From Pseudomonas sp. RIT-PI-AD (GTDB lineage Bacteria; Pseudomonadota; Gammaproteobacteria; Pseudomonadales; Pseudomonadaceae): a stretch of DNA of 58,763 bases. Positions within the stretch are counted from its first letter, which is position 1, and each line of letters starts with the position of its first letter. Below, in pieces: positions 58,648 through 58,763 of the stretch. The notes beneath the pieces were generated by a model that did not search any database, was not told where the DNA came from, and saw only the letters and a list, made by a program, of their open reading frames with translations. The stretch is taken from NCBI RefSeq assembly GCF_025642785.1, contig NZ_JANZKU010000027.1:1-58763 (forward strand). Reading direction: 5' to 3'. Position numbers and translations under genes: made by a program.

Positions 58648-58763
58648 TGACCACTGCGCAAGATCCCGTGCACACCCTGATCCCCACGCTGAACGTCACC
58701 GAGCGGCCCGCTCCGCGCGCCAAGGTCGAAGCCGGCGTCAAGCTGCGCGGCGCCGAGAAGGTG
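58647..58763 (+). CDS. lipA: Lipoyl synthase LipA (3' partial, cut by window end)
   Basis: Only the first 39 codons are visible: [21 protein letters not shown] and then KLRGAEKV, which matches the N-terminal extension of pseudomonad LipA. The radical-SAM cysteine motifs lie beyond the edge. The ATG overlaps the lipB stop. Identity rests on the N-terminus and on the conserved lipB-lipA order. Confidence 0.88.
   Translation, partial: MTTAQDPVHTLIPTLNVTERPAPRAKVEAGVKLRGAEKV

Overview
The window is chromosomal DNA of a high-GC Pseudomonas. From memory, gene content and order match the Pseudomonas aeruginosa PAO1 stretch running from oprG (about PA4067) down to lipA (about PA3996), read in the opposite direction. 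Several departures suggest a relative in the P. aeruginosa group rather than P. aeruginosa itself: a large biotin-dependent carboxylase gene lies between ispA and dxs, a riboswitch-controlled vitamin B12 receptor lies next to dxs, and an alcohol dehydrogenase sits beside the aldehyde dehydrogenase and sigma-54 activator where PAO1 has ethanolamine genes. No alignment could be run, so the species is an inference.

Layout. 1-1.9 kb is accessory: the C-terminal end of an Rhs protein with an AT-rich toxin tip, an overlapping candidate immunity gene, and a decayed IS5-family element. 1.9-6.3 kb holds oprG, with an ANR-type box, and a four-gene zinc-starvation operon headed by a Zur-type operator. 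6.5-9.2 kb holds ybbN, a methyltransferase, a lipoprotein and nrdR. 9.2-17.4 kb is the riboflavin and thiamine block: ribD, an FMN riboswitch, a possible leader ORF, ribE, ribBA, ribH, nusB, thiL, pgpA, two periplasmic proteins and ribA. 17.4-27.7 kb has a btuF-like gene, btuB under a cobalamin riboswitch, dxs, a 1093-residue carboxylase, ispA and xseB. 27.9-35.4 kb has a LysR regulator opposite a metallo-beta-lactamase-fold enzyme, ppa, an M90 peptidase, a DedA protein, adhP and an aldehyde dehydrogenase. 35.8-48.2 kb has the sigma-54 activator, mpl, ubiX, assorted small genes, a MORN/caspase-like lipoprotein, a CidA/LrgA-LrgB pair, a DedA-PAP2 fusion and a 3-methyladenine glycosylase. 48.4-58.8 kb is the housekeeping chain proA-nadD-rsfS-rlmH-mrdA-rodA-sltB1-rlpA-dacC-ybeD-like-lipB-lipA, with lipA cut by the window edge.

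How the parts work together. Riboflavin genes supply GTP cyclohydrolase II (RibA), the deaminase/reductase RibD, dihydroxybutanone-phosphate synthase (RibBA), lumazine synthase (RibH) and riboflavin synthase (RibE). The RibBA C-terminal half lacks the zinc cysteines, so the separate ribA is the likely functional cyclohydrolase. The rod-shape genes form one chain that builds and trims septal and lateral wall. The alcohol/aldehyde dehydrogenase pair has a good sigma-54 promoter match and palindromic activator-type sites in front, next to the activator gene.

The most interesting accessory items are the Rhs toxin/immunity pair, the two riboswitch expression platforms (one with a hairpin that would hide the btuB ribosome binding site), the carboxylase insertion, and the MORN/caspase-like lipoprotein.
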